Assembly (NCBI GenBank): GCA_037127315.1
Contig: JBBBDQ010001122.1
Span: forward strand, 6,675,001-6,739,000
From: Ascarosepion bandense
Lineage: Eukaryota; Mollusca; Cephalopoda; Sepiida; Sepiidae
Direction of reading: 5' to 3'
DNA: 64,000 bases
The notes under the pieces were generated by a model. The model was not told the DNA's origin, did no database searches, and saw only the letters and a program-made list of their open reading frames with translations. Positions within the stretch are counted from its first letter, which is position 1, and the number at the start of each line of letters is the position of its first letter. Position numbers and translations under genes: made by a program. Shown here piece after piece: positions 29,894-40,930 of this stretch.

Positions 29894-30479
29894 GATAGCT
29901 TAGACTGGAAATAAACGATAGCATGTCTCTTTAATACTCGAGCAATAAAATTTTGCATTTTGCTAATTCCTTTCCGTTTGCGGTCAATTAATCGTTACTG
30001 TTATGTGAAAAAAGTAATGATAAAAACATAGCAAATAAGAATCATCACTTGTCCTTATAAAGTGGCAAAAGATGGCAGTCGTGAAAAGAATGATGACATG
30101 TTTAAATTGTAAACATGGAAACAAAAGCAAGTCAAGAGATGCGTAGCCGTCGGCACAATAAATAGCGAATGTATGTGTTTTATTTCAACCAGTAGTAGGA
30201 ATCATTTTCTTTTATTAATTTCAATAGAAAACCACTGATTTGGCACATGAGTCGTATAGCAAATATAAATGTTCATCTGATCCACACGGAAAACCCATCC
30301 ATGAATCTCCATGAATTCATGGACCCTAAGTTAAGAAGCCCTGATCTAACTACTCAACTGAAAGCATTGTCCTCTGATTGTCATTGAAAGTTTGTAAAAA
30401 AACTCACATTTTCTTATCAAAAGTTTAAATAAACAAAACAAAAATTATTAAATCAACAAGAACAAAATCTAACTCTAGC
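29894..30479. other. No gene recognised
   Basis: Includes AGTCAAGAGATGCGTAGCCG...GGCACAATAAA (about 30127-30170), repeated at 31928-31962. Confidence 0.5.
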
Positions 30480-30800
30480 CTTAACCATTGGACGTTGAAG
30501 ATCATGGCTCTCCACAATTTCCTGCCCTTTGTAGCTTTTAATAAATTGTCTTTTCGTTATCTCTCCTAAACCTTGTTCTACGATTTATTTACTCAAGCTT
30601 GCTAGGTAGGTTATACCTTGCTTAACTGTCTTTTTTTGCCTACAGTCTGTCCTATACAATTTTCCAAGCCCTCTTTCCTCATTATGGGCCCTGGAATTTT
30701 CAACTGTTAAGTATCCTTTAAGTATCTTTGTTTTTCTCTAAAACTTCATCACATGTTCAGTCTATGTTATTCTCAGAATCATTCTGTAGAACCACTAATA
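30480..30800 (-). pseudogene. RTE-like LINE end, decayed
   Basis: GGACGTTGAAGATCATGGCTC (degraded natural end) through TTTTCCAAGCCCTC and ATTCTGTAGAACCAC on the plus strand, all matching the family order. Confidence 0.6.
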
Positions 30801-31047
30801 TTTTCAAGGGTTAGAATTTGTTTATTTAAACATTTGGTTGGAAAATGTGTGTCTACGTAGTAAGTTGCTATCACGACAAAAGCCATTCGAACATACAAGG
30901 TGGGTATTTGAAATCTCGATCCGATCGAGAAGAGATTAAGAAAAAAATGTGATTGATCATTTGAATAGAATTTGCGATGTGGTTCGGGCGGAGAATTTTC
31001 CTCTCGTAAATCTGAATTAAATTTCAGATACGATACAATGCGGTTAT

Positions 31048-31500
31048 ATTCATCACATATACACACAGACACGCACGTACACACGCAGAGAGACGCACAA
31101 GCGCACACAGAGACATACACGCAAACACACACACATGTACGCACACAAAGAGGTACGCACGTACGCACACACAGAGGCACGCATGTAGACACTGACACAG
31201 CCACACACGCTATCACAGCCACACACGCTAACACAGACACACATACACACACACACACACAGAGAAACGCGCATACACACAGGGAAAACATACACATACA
31301 GAGCCACATACTCAAATACACACAGAAACACATACGCACGCACACACATATACACACATACGCACGCACTCAGACACAAAAGCACGCACGCACACACAGT
31401 CACATTCGTACAGACACACGCACACGCAAACACACAGACACACACGCACACACAGAGACACACACGCTCATACAATCACAAGCGCACAAACAATCATAAT
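31048..31500. repeat. CA-rich low-complexity tract
   Basis: Imperfect ACAC/ACGC/AGAC repeats with four overlapping spurious open frames on both strands. Confidence 0.95.
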
Positions 31501-31619
31501 TACGGTGACACTTAGATACTCATTTCCACACACTTTTGAAGCCACACGCCCACATCTGCACACTTATTTGCACACAAATACTTACACACAATCACGCACT
31601 TAAGCAAATATCCTTAAAA

Positions 31620-33560
31620 AGTAGGTACTTCCACTCATTTTCGTTTCCTAAAATTAAATTGAAGCTTTAATTTTAGCTTTAATTGAAAGTCAACAGATTA
31701 AATTTACTAATTCCAGTAAGTAAAATACTTTGGTGTATTTTAAACCGAAATTATATAGATTAGAATCTAAAATTTTTCGGATTAAAAAAAAATTCAATTT
31801 TTCGGCCATTTTTCATCGAATGACACATTTTGTAAACAGAAGTCAAGTTTTGGTTTTTAAAAATCTGGTAAAAATAAAATACATCTCGCTGACACACACA
31901 CATACACACATAAACATGGAACCAAGAGCAAGTCAAGAGATTCGTAGCCGTCGGCACAATAAAATACCTGTGTGTCTCTGTGTGTGCGTGTGTGTCTGTG
32001 TGCTTGCGTGTGCGTGTGTACCTTAATCTGATTTGAAACAAGAATTACTTGCTTACTGCCTCAAATATACTATAAAAGTGTTTCTTAATTACGGTAGCTT
32101 TGTTATCTGGGTTATCATCGGCTTATCAGAGGCTATAATTGACATGACAAATGGGAGCCGTTAAAAAAAATGCTAAGCATGGAAGACGAAATTGACATAA
32201 TCTTAATCGTACGCTTCATTTTTTAATTTTTTAAAATTAAAAGATTAACGCAATATTTTCAGCTATTATCCAATATTTTATGAAATTTTAGTTTAGTTTC
32301 ATATACCTTACGTTTGAAGATGTTTATGAAAAATAAGAATTAAAATAATATAAAACTTTAAAAAAAATATATATACAATTTAATAACAGAATGAGATGAT
32401 ATAACGGCAGAGATAACTCAATAATTTATGAAAGGTTATGGCATTTATCGATTTGTATTTTTAATATTTATTTTTCATAATCTTTTAGGAACCTCCACAA
32501 ATAGTGAATTTCACAATTCCGTTTTTGTTTTTTGTTTTTAACAAAATTAGGAAATTAGGAATGATAACATAAAATTTGCATTACATTTTGATTTTGAAGG
32601 GATGATTTGCAAAAGCCGTCGAATGTTGAAACGTAGGGCATAGGAAACACGGAAGCGAGATGAAAGAATTATACCCTGCCGAAAATGTTCATATAGTTGT
32701 TTTTTTTTATGTATGGAGCACAACCTTTGAAACACGTGACCTTTAAAGATATACATAATGTACGGCCACCCGTAAAAAGAAAAATAGGATCATCATACGC
32801 ACACAATTAAAATGTTTTAATTATTTAAAAAAAATCTATTGGTTGAATTATTTGTATTATTAAGCTTTTCGATTTTCGATTAGCAAATGTTGTCCTCATG
32901 CATTTAAGTTAACACCCTAGCGTTAACGATGAAGGAGAAAATTTAAAGAAAAATTTTTGAAACTTTATAAATTATCATAATAAAAAATAATAAAAATGAA
33001 AACAATTCTTGTAAAAATTCATTATTCATTGAATTTTTTTTTCTTTTCAGACTATGATATCCTTAATTTATGCGAATTTCTAAACATTTCCGGAAATTAA
33101 TTAGTGGTGGTGGTGGTGGGGCTAACATATATAAAACAACTACTTTTACCAAGATTTGCTAAAAATAACTATTTCAAAAATGATTTTAGTCAATTATGAA
33201 TAAGTCCTGAAATTTTCATAAAAATCCGACCATTATTTGGTTTTTGCAAGAGTTTCCAGATTAATGTGTCTTTCACTGGCAAAAAAAGTGCCTTGCGTAA
33301 TATTACGTTTGCCGTAATAAACAATTATAAAAATTACGTCACTCACAGACGAAAGAAAAACAAGACTTTCTACCAAAATTTCGAATGTGCTAGAAAGAAT
33401 TAAAAAAAAAAATAATTAAAAAAATAATTAAAAAATACCTTAAATCTATCTTCTTAATAATGACATAAACATTTTGTCGATAAAACTTTGTTTTTATTTA
33501 GCTTGGAACCTTTTTCCTTCATATTATGCTTTTTTTTTCAGCGGTTTATTGGAGGTATGA
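31620..33560 (+). repeat. Unclassified dispersed repeat U1, copy 1
   Basis: Shares ordered blocks with 35515-37260 and 51115-52100: GAAGCTTTAATTTTAGC, AAGTTTTGGTTTTTAAAAATC, the TTTTTTTTCTTTTCAGACTAT block (about 33040), ACCAAGATTTGCTAAAAATA...ATCCGACCATTATTTGG (33150-33240), and AAACTTTGTTTTTATTTAGC...TTCAGCGG (33484-33545). No coding sequence seen. Confidence 0.6.
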
Positions 33561-33643
33561 AAAAAGGCATGTATCTCCCCAAGCTATGGGACAACTATTA
33601 GGAATTGTATCTGAAAAAAATATTCTAAAAAAGTTAATTCGAT

Positions 33644-33648
<5 letters not shown>

Positions 33649-33740
<92 letters not shown>
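33649..33740. repeat. (CA)n microsatellite, about 46 units
   Basis: Perfect CA array. Confidence 0.97.
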
Positions 33741-33742
<2 letters not shown>

Positions 33743-34494
33743 TTAATGAATCTTACAATTCAGAATGTTTCCGCTTTAAATCACCAACAAAAAGTTGATA
33801 AGCCGTAAAGAAACAAACAATTGAAGAATACAATTACACACACACTTACACACAATTACACACGCATTTACATACAATTACACACATACAAACATATGCG
33901 CACACACACTCTTTCAAATAGTTACACGCGTACACACTCATACACACTTCCACGCCGACAGAAACCATTAAAGAAACACAAGAACGGATAAGGTTACCGA
34001 CTCAACCAACAAGAAATAAAAAGATATGAAAAACGACAACAAATTTCGAGGCGGACCACGTGGGAAAATGTCTCGTTGTTTTTAGTGGCTTCTCAGCTGA
34101 TAAATTCAAATTTAATATTCATGACGACGAAGTGGGCACGACACATGCATAAAAAAAAAAAAAAAAAAAAAAAATCACAATGTCGTCCGGCGGCGTTTTG
34201 TAAAGAATTAATGAATGCGAAAGAATGATGGGTTGGAGATGGGAGAGGAAAGCTGATATGAAGTGAATCGTAGGAAGAAGGAGGCCACTCGACTCAGTTT
34301 TATGATGTATTATTATCAAGTGTGCATAATAGAATCTCGTCCTTTCCCGGGGCGGGTCCACTCTGCTGTTAATAGTCAGTGATTAGGTGATAGTTAATAG
34401 GTTAGAATGCTGGGATGGAACTCGCGATACCCAAGGTTCGGTTTCTTGTAAAGGCTTAAATAACTTTGGCCCTGTTTGGGGGGTGGGGGGTGTA
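33741..34494. other. Spacer without recognised gene
   Basis: ACACA-rich short repeats (33835-33950) and a poly-A run (34149-34173). Open frame 34119-34361 has no motif. Confidence 0.5.
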
Positions 34495-35062
34495 GACAGA
34501 TTTTTTCTTAATTTTTTTTTTGTTTTTTTAATCATATCACCCCGAGCAGACGGTGACGCCACTGATGTGCAGGGGGCTACGTAAGAGTGAAAAGATTGGA
34601 AAAGAGAAAGCCGGAAACCACATCCTAAACAGGGAACAAGGGATGATCCTCCTCACCTGTTCAATAGACGTGGGTGGAGTGTGAACCGGGCGATAGTTTA
34701 GTCTATCTACTCCAATTGAAAAAAAAAAAAAAAAAAAAAAAAGAAAAGAGTAAGAAGATTGGAAAAAAAGAAAGCCGGAAACCACATCCTAAACAGGGAA
34801 CAAGGGATGATCCTCCTCACCTGTTCAATAGACGTGGGTGGAGTGTGAACCGGGCGATAGTGTAGTCTATCTACTCCAACTGAAAAAAAAAAAAGAAAAG
34901 AATAAGAAGATTGGAAAAAAGAAAGCAGGAAACCACATCCTAAACAGGGAACAAGGGATGATCCTCTTCACCTGTTCAATAGACGTGGGTGGAGTGTGAA
35001 CCGGGCGATAGTTTAGTCTATCTACTCCAATTGAAAAAAAAATAAAAGAAAGGAGTGAATTG
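34495..35062 (-). repeat. Tandem LINE 3' tail units, about three copies
   Basis: The CR1-like LINE terminus (CACCCCGAGCAGACGG...GATGTGCAGGGGG) is followed by three units of about 150 bp (ends near 34720, 34885 and 35030). Each has CCTAAACAGGGAACAAGGG, GTGGGTGGAGTGTGAACCG and an A-rich end. Same unit as 6957-7292. Confidence 0.75.
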
Positions 35063-35140
35063 TGAAAGCGGTCGGTATTCGTGCTCACGGAAAAGACCAA
35101 GATTTCGAATACTGACTTTCAATGCAGGTATTTTCCACTT

Positions 35141-35172
<32 letters not shown>

Positions 35173-35194
35173 GAAAATGGTCGAACACAATAAT

Positions 35195-35480
35195 TGCTTT
35201 TCACTATTTACATTGTTCAGACTGTTGTCATGTTCACAACTTTTCGGCCGATGTACTCTCCGACCGTTGTACGCTTTGGCGTTCCGGATCGGAATTTCAA
35301 ACCGAACTGTTTATTTTGTTCACCGGGGTAGATTGTTCTAGTTCTATGTACTGGATATTTCTTTTTCAGATATTTTCCTTTGAACTCAACTCCCATGTTT
35401 TTGTTCGCCTCTGCTGTGGCCAGGTATTGAACTCACAACTCACTGGATTACTTCAACCAATGATTTTATTAGATACTTCC
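35195..35480 (-). mobile_element. SINE-C copy
   Basis: TTTACATTGTTCAGACTG, CTGCTGTGGCCAGGTATTG and AACTCACAACTCACTGG parallel 20950-21230. A poly-A tract precedes it (35140-35167). Confidence 0.55.
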
Positions 35481-35514
35481 TCTAAATCGCGAAAAAAGCT
35501 GCATAGTTACTTTT

Positions 35515-36346
35515 AAATTGAATTTTTAAAAATGAAAAAGTTTTCTTGAAACTTTTATTTTAGTTTTAATTGAAAGCTAAATGATTAAATTTACTATTCC
35601 CACCCAATAAGCAAAATACTCTCTGGTTTATTTCAAATAGAAATTATTTTGATTGGAATATAAAAGTTTGAGATTTTTTTCAATCTTTGAATTTTGCCGC
35701 CATTTTTGAGCGATCGACACATTTGTAAACAAAAGTTAATTCTCGGTTTTTAAAAATCTTACAAAAATAAAATATACATCTGTGACACATTATTTTTGGA
35801 AAATTAGCAAATTTTATGTTAAATTAATCTGATTTACACAAGTATAACTTATTTATAGCGTGGAATTTAGAATAAAACTATTTTTTAATCACAGATTTGA
35901 ATTTTTTGACCTGTCCGCGCTGTAAATCAAGAACTTGTTGAAAGGTACTTGATTAAATATAAATTATAAATTATATATATTATATAATAAATTATAATAA
36001 TAATAATAATAATAACAACAACAACAACCACAAAATGAAAACAATTCTTTTAAAATTTCATTAATTATCGAAGTCTTTTTTTTTTTTTAGACTATAATGT
36101 CCTTAATTTTTATTATTTATTCAAGCAATTAAAAGCTTATCAAATTAAATAGTATCAAAGTTTTATTGCATTTTTTTATTTTACTCTTCGGAGCAGATTT
36201 TCGGATAGAGGGGAAAATTTAAAATAAAAAAATAGAAGATTTATATTCCTCAATGAGTCCTGCGTTGACTAACAAACTCATAGACCGCAACAGTTTCAAA
36301 TTTATTAAAATTTCATGGATTTACGTGGAAGTGAGGTAAAAGAGGT

Positions 36347-36406
<60 letters not shown>

Positions 36407-37260
36407 AAGATTTAAAAAATAATAACTTCAAAAATAATTTAATTCATTTGCGAATGAATACTGAAAGTTTTATTAAAATCCGACAATTATCTGATTTTTG
36501 CGAGAATTTCCAAATTAATGTGTTTGTCAACGGAAAATAGTGGGTGATGTAATCATTACGTTTTCCATTGTAAACAGTCGTAACGTTTTGGTTACCCGTT
36601 AACTCAAATCAAAACAAGATTTTCTACCAAAATTTCGAAAATGTTAGAAGGGATTAAAAAATTCTAAAACATAATACACCGGCACAATGTGGCTTCCCTG
36701 TGTCTCTTCTACAAATACTTTCACGGCTTCTGCTCCGATGAACTTAGTTCACTGATGTTTCCTATACATGAATTTACTCGTGCCACAAGACTAGCAACTA
36801 GGTCCCACCCGTTTTTGCGAAACTAATAAAACGTAAACGCAAATTCTACTCCAACAGCTTCTTTTCTCGCACTTCCCGCCTGTGGAATTCCCTTCTGTTT
36901 ACTTGCTTTCTCGACACCTACAATCGCAAGAATTTAAATGTAAAGTCAATAGTTATCTCCTATCTCACTAGCTTGCATAATCTCTCTAATGCTCTTCAGT
37001 ATTCTCATCCTTCTTTTACCCACTTCCTGACACCCCCTATAACCTTTCCCATAACTTTCCTCCTATGTAACCCTCTGCACACCAGTGGCAGTAAAGTACC
37101 TTGTTTGGGGCGATATGATTAAAAAAATACTTTGATCTTTTTTCTTAGTAATAATATAAACATTTTGATGGAAAAAGTTTGTTTTATTAAGTTTGGAACC
37201 TTTTTTATTCATATTATGCTGTTTGTTTTTTAGCGATTTAGTGGAGGTACCTAGATTCTA
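35515..37260 (+). repeat. Unclassified repeat U1, copy 2, with LINE insertion
   Basis: Same block order as copy 1 (blocks at about 35545, 35745, 36060, 36405 and 37155). A CR1-like LINE interrupts it at 36685-37125, and (TA)n lies at 36353-36401. Confidence 0.6.
36685..37125 (+). pseudogene. CR1/jockey-like LINE 3' end
   Basis: Reads VASLCLFYKYFHGFCSDEL-like sequence, then WNS-type C-terminus (CTGTGGAATTCCC), and ends with the family terminus (CTATGTAACCCTCTGCACACCAGTGGC...GATATGATT). It inserted into U1. Confidence 0.75.
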
Positions 37261-37439
37261 TCCACTGAGCAATATTTTATTCCAATATTTCTGCCAACTT
37301 TGGTCTTAAAAAAGATAAACTTAGTAAATACCAAGAGGAAAGGAACGTTTATCTTAACGTATTGCCATCACGAATTTTTAAACTTATGTAAAAAAAAAAG
37401 ATGTTTGTTTACTGTTTTGTACCGGAAAAATAGTTGCAT

Positions 37440-37720
37440 AAAAGGCCGGTAGGTAATATTTCAGGACTTTGTTGATCATGGTTCTCCACAATTTCCTGTC
37501 CGTTGTCGTTTGTAATGAATTTTGTCTTTTTATTATCTCCCCTAAACCATATTGTGTCATCCATTTACAGAAGCTTGCTATTTTAGTTATGCATAGTTTT
37601 CTCCTGACAACTCTTACTTCTAATCTGTCCTGTGATTATTAAATTTTCCAAGTTTTCTTTCCTCATTATGAGTTCTAATAATTCTCCCCTTCTTTTCTGA
37701 TGTTAAGCAGAAGTGTCCTT
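37440..37720 (-). pseudogene. RTE-like LINE end, decayed
   Basis: GTTGATCATGGTTCTCCAC, TAATCTGTCCTGTG and AATTTTCCAAGTTTTC follow the family order in reverse. (AAT)n at 37800-37832 follows. Confidence 0.55.
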
Positions 37721-37800
37721 TTTGTTTCCGATTTAAAAAATAAAGTCGTGGTGGGTCCGTCGGAACATAACCGCTTCGTAAAGGATTATTTTTATAAAGC

Positions 37801-37831
<31 letters not shown>

Positions 37832-37904
37832 TCCTGATGCTACATTCAGTATGGTTCTGGTGGCTTCTGATCGGAAATGTTAACAAGTCCTTTTTAAGCT
37901 TTGT

Positions 37905-38457
37905 TAGAAAAAAATTCGAATTCCAGTTGAATTACTAGCATTCACTTGCGCACAAATACCATTGGGAAAGGTCTTAAGCCGTCTCTTTCCCCCACTTATA
38001 GATTAAATAACAGGACAGATTGGGTTCTATAGCCTTGGTTGGCAACCAGTATACCACAGAAAGCAATGGCAACCTACTGCAGGATAGTCTTCTGCCCAGT
38101 CAGTCATGTCTCTTTCGAGGCATGATCGCCCAAGCGTGTATCACGTAAGGCACTTAACTGACTGACTGGATATAATAGTTGGAAACAATTTTTCTACTGG
38201 GTATAAAGTGTGGAATTAGTTTATTACTTCATAACAATAGAAAACTGATCCCCCACTAATTACTACTTAATAATATAATATATCACTTCTCTCTCTAGCT
38301 ATGAATTAAATAATAGGACGGATTGGGTTCTATAGCCTTGATTTGCTAACCAGTCTACCTACTGCGGGATAATCTTCTGCTCAGTCAGTCATGTCTCTTT
38401 CGAGACATGATCGCCCAAAGCGTGTATCATGTATGGCACTTAACTGACTGACTGTTA
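37905..38457 (+). mobile_element. SINE-A dimer with conserved linker
   Basis: A SINE-A (37905-38170) and a second 3' half (38281-38457), joined by the linker seen at 27690-27802 (CTGGGTATAAAGTGTGG...TTTATTACTTCATAACAATAG). Confidence 0.75.
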
Positions 38458-38569
38458 GAATAAAATGATCGACAGTAAATATCTCGTTCAGTACCACAAA
38501 TTTTCATGTCAGTTGACTGACTTTAATCAGGAGAGAGCGACGTATTGTGTGTCTTTGTTAATAAGCGGC

Positions 38570-39060
38570 AGCAGTGGGTGTGAATCAGTAATTCTTGTCT
38601 TTTGTAGCTTATAATAAAGCTTGTCTTTTTGCTATCTCACCTAACACCTGTTCTACCGACAATTTACACAACCTTGTTATGTAGGTTACGCACTGCTCTC
38701 CTTTGTCCTTCTTGACTTCAATATGTTCTGTGAGTATCAAGCTCTCTTTCCTTATTAAGTGCCCTAGAAATTCTAACTATCTCTTCCTGGTGCTAAGTAT
38801 TAGTGTCCTTTTTGTTTACATTTTCTGTAAACTTTCTCGTTGCTCACATGTTCAGTCCATTCTTTGCATCATTTTGTAGAATCACTTTTCTGTGGCTTCA
38901 AACCTCATCTTTATTTGTGATATGATTGTCTAGCATCCACTGTCATATAGGAGGACTGATATTACAGAATTCTATAGTACTCGTTTCTTTGTTTCTAACG
39001 AAATTTATTCGTTTTTTTAATAATTTGCTTATCTATTGGGCGACATTTTTCACTATACCA
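38570..39060 (-). pseudogene. RTE-like LINE end, decayed
   Basis: AAGTGCCCTAGAAATTC, CTCTTCCTGGTGCTAAGTATT, CGTTGCTCACATGTTCAGTCC and GTCTAGCATCCACTGTC run in family order on the plus strand, coding on minus. Confidence 0.6.
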
Positions 39061-39150
39061 ATGCACCTTTGGGTTTCGGGGCAGAATTTTCCGTTCGAAA
39101 TATTTATCTTTTTTTTATTCTTGTTGGTTTTGTACCTACTTATAATAATA

Positions 39151-39290
39151 CTAGCAGTATAGCCCGGCGTTGCTCGGGTATAATGAAAGCTTTAAAACTA
39201 ATTCATGATCCTGGAGCTCAGACTCAGCCTAAAGAATATTTGTGAGAAGTTTGGTGTGAATCGGATAAAAATTACCGAAATTCGATGTTT
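39151..39290 (-). mobile_element. Helitron 3' end fragment
   Basis: Plus-strand CTAGCAGTATAGCCCGGCG followed by TTGCTCGGG is the exact complement of a Helitron end: hairpin CCCGAGCAACGCCGGG and CTAG, next to host T. 5'-truncated after about 140 bp. Confidence 0.75.
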
Positions 39291-39371
39291 AATGTCTTTT
39301 TCATTAACGTCGGAAATATTTAGTTTTTATTTCTAATATTTATTTCTATTATGTACACTTTAGCTGTTGAA

Positions 39372-39402
<31 letters not shown>

Positions 39403-39403
<1 letters not shown>

Positions 39404-39452
39404 CCGTACTTATGAGCTGCGATACAGCGAAACTGATCTGTCTGCGGATGAC
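39403..39452 (+). ncRNA. Hammerhead ribozyme type I, mutated core (copy D)
   Basis: ACCGTA, CTTATGA (39409-39415; core G changed to T), stem II GCTG-CGATA-CAGC, GAAA (39429-39432), stem III ACTG/CTGT with one mismatch, cleavage triplet GTC (39440-39442), then stem I TGCGG. The outer stem I strand is replaced by the flanking (TA)n. One core substitution is expected to abolish or strongly reduce cleavage. Confidence 0.7.
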
Positions 39453-39700
39453 TTTACGCTCTCACACCCTGATTGAGTATTCTGGAAGAATGGTAGACTT
39501 TGATAAACAGTAGCTGCTCTGACATGTACCCATAGCTTATTCCGTAATGAATTAGAGCACTCTGGCTATTGGGCGTGTATAATGATAATATGCACGCTAA
39601 AAAGTCTGCCTTCTTCTACCGAGCGTTCATAGCCCAGAGGTAGAATCGCCGACTGACGCCAATTCGGTCGGGTTTCAATCGTGGGTTAAAAGCAATCGGA

Positions 39701-39755
39701 GTCTAACCGTACTGATGAGCTGTGATACAGCGAAACGGATCTGCCTGCGGATGAC
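39701..39755 (+). ncRNA. Hammerhead ribozyme type I, intact core (copy E)
   Basis: Stem I outer GTC/GAC and inner CCGTA/TGCGG enclose CTGATGA (39712-39718), stem II GCTG-TGATA-CAGC, GAAA (39732-39735), stem III ACGG/CTGC and cleavage site after 39745. The catalytic core is canonical. The cleavage triplet is GCC rather than GTC, breaking the last stem III pair, so activity is probably low. The internal loop in stem I opposite the stem II loop is the layout of natural fast-cleaving hammerheads. Confidence 0.8.
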
Positions 39756-39870
39756 TATATATATATATATATATGAATACTTTGTTTAATGCTGCTAATA
39801 TGTACATTGAAAGATACGCACTAATCGAATATAATAACTTATGTAATTTGTACCTCAAATTTTAGACTAA

Positions 39871-40535
39871 TTCACAATTAATTTCTAAATTTCGTACATT
39901 TTAATTCAAACATAGATACATATAAGAAGATAGAATAAAAATGCTATGAATTAATGTTTATTAATTCGATTTTTTATGAAAAAACTTATTTAGAGTTGTT
40001 TGACGAATGGTATTCTTCTGTTTATCAGTTTTTCCTATAATTGCCGGTACTGAGAAATTTTCTAAACATATCCTAATCATTAGTATTTTAACATGAAAAT
40101 TTTATTTATAATCTTTCCATCGTAATGTCAACAAATGTAAACATACAATGTTACGGAAATTAACGAAGTTTAACGAAATGGTTATAAACAACCGACAATT
40201 TTGAAATTGTTTGTTTGAACATTATTTTTGAGCGATACTCATATTTAAGTAGATATATTGTTTATAATGAAACAGTACCTCATTCACAATTAATTTCTAA
40301 ATTTCGTACATTTTAATTCAAACATAGATACATATAAGAAGATAGAATAAAAATGCTATGAATTAATGTTTATTAATTCAATTTTTTATGAAAAAACTTA
40401 TTTAGAGTTGTTTGACGAATGGTATTCTTCTGTTTATCAGTTTTTCCTATAATTGTCGGTACTGAGAAATTTTCCAAACATATCCTAATCATTAGTATTT
40501 TAACATGAAAATTTTATTTATAATCTTTCCATCAT
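39871..40535. repeat. Recent 412-bp tandem duplication
   Basis: Sequence at 39871-40125 recurs at 40283-40535 with only a few differences. The offset is 412 bases and includes a SINE-B tail (40140-40280). Confidence 0.85.
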
Positions 40536-40539
40536 AAAT

Positions 40540-40930
40540 GCATTCCTCTTTTATATTTCGATATATTTTAATGAATTTGTTACGGAAATTAACGAAGATT
40601 ATCGAAATGGTTATAAACAACCGACAATTTCAAATTATTTGTTTGAACATTATTTTTGATCGATACTCGTATTTAAGTAGATATTCTGTTTGTAATCAAA
40701 CAGTATATATATTTATTTCTATTGGCCTGATTGTTTACGATAAATTTTTGTTACGAAAATGTGTGTCATTCGGCAGGATTCGAACCTGCGACTCCTATCC
40801 ACAAAGGGGAAGATACCAATTGATCTGTTGCGTCTTAGACCTCATGACCACGAATGACCAACTAAACAGGCTCAAATCAAGCCGATATAACACAATTTTC
40901 GATTCACGCAAATAACCATATCTGTACTGA
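40540..40930 (-). mobile_element. SINE-B copy
   Basis: Minus strand: A-box-like CAGATCAATTGGTATC (about 40817-40832), exact B box GGTTCGAATCC (about 40777-40787), then the body to GTTACGGAAATTAACG. Confidence 0.75.

Larger units (their letters stand above)
39403..39756 (+). mobile_element. SINE unit bounded by two hammerhead ribozymes
   Basis: Two hammerhead sequences in direct orientation (cleavage positions after 39442 and after 39745) enclose a 303-nt unit. The unit contains a tRNA-like segment (A-box region CATAGCCCAGAGGTAGAATC, about 39629; B-box region TCGGGTTTCAATCG, about 39667). The arrangement matches the ribozyme-unit-ribozyme order of retrozymes and of Sm-alpha SINE-like repeats of schistosomes, whose RNAs are cut to monomers. 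(TA)n arrays flank both sides. Confidence 0.75.

Noticed and set aside
30779..31499. Cys/Val-rich and His/Thr-rich frames
   Set aside because: CA-rich microsatellite read in frame on both strands.
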